Below are positions 61,124-64,000 of a stretch of DNA of 64,000 nt, in pieces; position 1 is the stretch's first letter, and each line of letters starts with the position of its first letter. Source of the DNA: Botryotinia globosa (taxonomy: Eukaryota > Ascomycota > Leotiomycetes > Helotiales > Sclerotiniaceae); contig RCSZ01000005.1 in the NCBI GenBank assembly GCA_014898425.1, positions 930,001 to 994,000 of the forward strand, in the 5' to 3' direction. The position numbers and the translations under genes are program-made. The notes below the pieces were generated by a model. That model ran no database searches. It was not told the origin of the DNA and worked only from the letters and a program-made list of their open reading frames with translations.

Positions 61124-62189
61124 TCACCTTAAAAACCTGCCATTTAGCCCCTCATCTCTCAGTTTTTCATCGCTAGCCAATCCAGCCATAACACCACCTG
61201 GCTGCTCTGCTTTCAACAATTTTCCCCCTTCGTGTAAACCAATGAATTTCTCGGCATCTTTCTTATCCATTACGCCGCTGGTACTATGGCCCCGTACCTC
61301 TTTTTGCATCTCTGTATCCACAACTCCAGGCCTAATGGCGAGACTGGTGATCAATGGTTCTTCGACTGAAAGGGTCTGAGCGAGATGATTGAGAGCTGCT
61401 TTGGAGGAACCATAGGGGCCCCAGGTGCTGTAGGATGAAGCAGCTGCGCCGGAAGAGGTGAGCAAGATGGTGCCGCGGGTGGTGCGCAGATGGGGAATTG
61501 AAGGGGTTATCTGGAGTATGGTTAGATTTGGAGCATGGAAGCGAGACGAGAAGGAGAAGGAGACGAACAAATGCTAGGGCGCTGAAGAAATTGACGTCAA
61601 ATAGACCCCGCCATTCTTCGGGGGTGCTGTCGGCTATACGTTTTACTGGGGACAAGGTTCCGTGGTTGACGATCAGACTGTCAAGTTTGGAGAAGCGTTT
61701 GATGGTGGTTTCGACGGCTTGTGGCCCTACCTGGTAATGGGAGACTTGGTTAGCTGTAGGCTTTTGAGTCTTAGAAATGGGATTAAAGGGAGAAAGCAAA
61801 AGAATGGAACAGGTAGGCACGATTTGTTTATGGCGCATTCTCAATTAAGAATGATGCAGTTGAAACATCACCAGAAGTAGCCAGAGCAGACTACTGACTA
61901 CCTGCATCTGCATTTCCAATCATGTTCTCACTAGAGTTTGATGATCAATCCACAGTCTTCCAAATTCAGGAAATTCCTAACAACAAATATCCTCAAAACC
62001 CACCTTAAAATCACTCAAGTCCCCCACAACAACTTCCACCTGTTCCGGATACTGCTTCTTCAATTCCTCCATGGGTCCTGCAGTCCTAGCTACAAGTACC
62101 ACATTATGTTTTTCCCTCAGAAGTTTCTGAGCAATTGCAAGGCCAATTCCCCGACTTGCGCCTGTGAGAAGAATTGTTCTGGGTGCCAT
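61124..62189 (-). CDS. Short-chain dehydrogenase/reductase (Irc24/YIR035C-like)
   Basis: NAD(P)-dependent oxidoreductase of the classical SDR type, similar to the yeast Irc24 and YIR035C group (sepiapterin reductase-like). Three exons, complement(join(61124..61510,61569..61730,62004..62189)), 244 aa. The cofactor motif is TGASRGIG (residues 9-16). Then VVVGDLSDFKVGPQAVETT, NHG in DSLIVNHGTLSPVKRI (in place of the usual NAG), catalytic Ser in LLTSSGAAA, and YxxxK in WGPYGSSKAALNH. LAIRPGVVDTEMQKEV is the substrate-side loop. Intron 1 is 273 nt, unusually long here, and intron 2 starts GTTCGT. Both joins give smooth family sequence. Substrate not determinable. Confidence 0.9.
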
Positions 62190-62648
62190 TTTGTTATTTC
62201 GTGTATAGATGGTTTTATGAGTTCGTTCTTCAAATGGTATGGTGTGGTGATTGGGTATGGGTGTTGGAGTGGTGAGAAAAGCGTGATGTCTTTTGGTGGG
62301 GCAATTGAGCTCTTCCGTTTACTAAATTTGGAGCTTCAAACACTGTTCACTCACACATGCATATGGGAAGTTTGAGATAAGAAAAGTATTAACTATTCGT
62401 GGCTACCTGGTACTACTCTACGCATACTTATCAACTAACACATCTATTCCACTATTTCCAACACTCAATTCACGTATAGCAGAAAACTTCACTGTCATTG
62501 GACCATTACGTCATGCCGATTGCGGAGTAGGACAAAAGGGCGCCGTCGATATTAAGCATCTACTCAACGTCTGTCAGTTCTGTATAATCTGCTAAGTTCA
62601 GATACGTTTATAGTGATTTATTAGAATTCCACTTCCAAAATACACAAA
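62190..62648. promoter_or_regulatory. Divergent promoter region, SDR and FAD oxidoreductase genes
   Basis: About 460 bp between two divergent starts. The two oxidoreductases share it, so co-regulation is possible but unproven. Confidence 0.4.
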
Positions 62649-63975
62649 ATGTCCCCAACCGTAATCCTCGGCACCGGTATAATCGGTCTCTCAACCGCAT
62701 ACTATCTCTCTCTCTCCCAAGACCCTTCCACCATTCAGCTCGTAGACCCATCTCCCACACTTTTCTCATCGGCTTCAGGCTACGCAGCTGGTTTTCTTTC
62801 TCGAGATTGGTTTTGTGATGAATCATCTAGCTTGGGGCTCTTGAGTTTCGAGGAACATCAAAAACTTGCCGAGGAAAATGCTGGTGTTGAGAAATGGGGA
62901 TATAGTGTGAGTAGAAGTTTGAATTTTGTGAGTCATATTGCTGCAGAGAAGGCGAGAAAGAGCGGGAAGAAGGGGGTCAGAGGAGACGATTGGTTGAGAG
63001 TGGGCGGGAGCAGAGCTGAGACTGCAAGTGGTAACGATAAGGTAGGTGTGAAGGAAGCGGCAAGTATTGCTGGAGAGTGGCCTAAGTGGTTCAAAAAGAA
63101 TGAGGGTGATGAAATGGAGTCTATTAGTAAAGAGGGAAGTACAGCTCAAGTGTGAGTTCATTCAAAACATCATCCACTGGCAGAATTACACTAACATATC
63201 AAGTGACCCCTTGAAGTTGTGTCAGTTCCTCCTTGCCAGCTGTCTTGAGCGCGGCGTACAACTTCATCACCCTGCTAAGGCATTGTCTGTTCATCAAGAT
63301 ATGAGATCTGAAATATCTAGTATACGGATCTTGAACACCTCTACCAACATTGAATCAGATGTCCCGTGTACGAAAATTCTGATAGCAGCAGGATGTTGGT
63401 CACCTGAGGTATTCTCTACCTTATTTCCAGAATCAACGTTTAAATTACCGATCACAAGTTTGGCTGGTCATTCTTTGGTTGTGCGAACACCAAATTGGAA
63501 TGAAGAGCTGGAAGATGAAGAATGTCAAGCTGTGTTTGCTAGTGATGAGGAGGGTTATTGTCCTGAAGTCTTCTCGAGAAAGGGTGGTGAAATCTATGTC
63601 GCGGGCCTGAATTCCTCGACTGAACCATTACCAAAACTTGCAACGGAGTCTAAGTTTCAGGAGAACGCTATAAAGAGATTAGAGAACACGGCGAGAAGAA
63701 TGTTCGGTTTCGACAAAAGCTCTGAAATGGAAGTTGTTAGAAAGGGTTTATGCTTTCGACCGGTTACGAAAAGGGGAACGCCGATTTTGGCGAAGGTGGC
63801 TGATGATAATCTGGGTGGAATGAGTACCAGGAATGATAAAGATGGAGGAATTTGGCTTGCTGCAGGGCATGGACCTTGGGGTATTAGCATGAGCTTGGGT
63901 ACTGGAAAAGTAATGGCGGAGATGATACAAGGAAAGCCTACGAGCGCTGATGTCTCGAAATTGAGCTTCTTGTAA
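62649..63975 (+). CDS. FAD-dependent oxidoreductase (DAO superfamily, Tda3-like)
   Basis: Two exons, join(62649..63151,63204..63975), 424 aa, one 52-nt intron (acceptor AAG), join STAQVDPLKLCQFLL. The dinucleotide-binding motif is ILGTGIIGLSTAYYLSLS (GxGxxG at residues 8-13), then LVDPSP and SSASGYAAGFLSRDW for flavin contact. A middle domain follows, with ILIAAGCWSPEVF. Near the C-terminus: GLCFRPVTKRGTPILAKV and the flavin-closing IWLAAGHGPWGISMSLGTGK. This pattern fits the DAO superfamily, in particular yeast Tda3 (endosomal, role in trafficking). The substrate is unknown. The insertion at about residues 105-160 is charged. Confidence 0.88.
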
Positions 63976-64000
63976 GGTATAAACTTATGACATAGAGACA

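Noticed and set aside
61731..62003. Extra exon inside the 273-nt intron of the SDR
   Set aside because: The flanking exons already join into complete SDR sequence and no in-frame insert of family sequence is visible.

Overview
The window is nuclear DNA of a filamentous ascomycete. Genes have short introns (mostly 47-65 nt) with GT-AG ends and CTAAC/CTGAC branch sites, compact coding blocks, and long intergenic stretches carrying microsatellites. The gene content (Mediator-like activator subunit, Cdc11-class septin, dynein light intermediate chain, LAG1-type ceramide synthase, DHA2 and MFSD10-type transporters) fits Pezizomycotina. A leotiomycete such as Botrytis/Sclerotinia is my best guess, by resemblance only. 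I rebuilt 21 probable intact genes and one pseudogene by joining exons. Every spliced model is divisible by three. All exon borders are read from sequence; no transcript data were available.

Layout. 0.2-9.3 kb holds three minus-strand RNA/DNA-metabolism genes: EDC3 (decapping), a Pif1-family helicase with a zinc knuckle, and PUB1 (three-RRM RNA-binding protein). 12.6-16.3 kb has a Mediator Med2-like gene and two unrecognised genes in divergent orientation. 19.3-27.2 kb holds a DHA2 transporter, a SPATA20/YyaL-type thioredoxin-fold protein and a secreted CAP/PR-1-like protein. 27.2-38.4 kb is gene-poor: about 6 kb with several unrelated microsatellites, then a decayed half ABC transporter, then more empty DNA. 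38.4-46.6 kb holds a small bZIP factor, the cytochrome oxidase assembly factor PET191/COA5, a steryl-ester-hydrolase-like lipase and an MFSD10-like transporter. 48.1-64 kb is dense: ceramide synthase, Bax-inhibitor-1 family protein, Cdc11-class septin, PROPPIN HSV2, IST3-like splicing factor, dynein light intermediate chain, an SDR and an FAD oxidoreductase.

These are mostly housekeeping genes with no operon-like or cluster-like linkage, and I see no secondary-metabolism cluster or new multi-gene system. The most notable points are gene-structure oddities: a 5-nt microexon in the MFSD10-like gene, a 12-nt microexon in the septin, a GC-AG intron in HSV2, and a 51-nt stop-free intron in the dynein gene. 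Also notable are the zinc-knuckle/Pif1 combination, the lesions in the ABC pseudogene, a conserved adaptor-binding-like helix in the dynein chain, and an intergenic 9-mer (TACTCCGTA) found far more often than chance.
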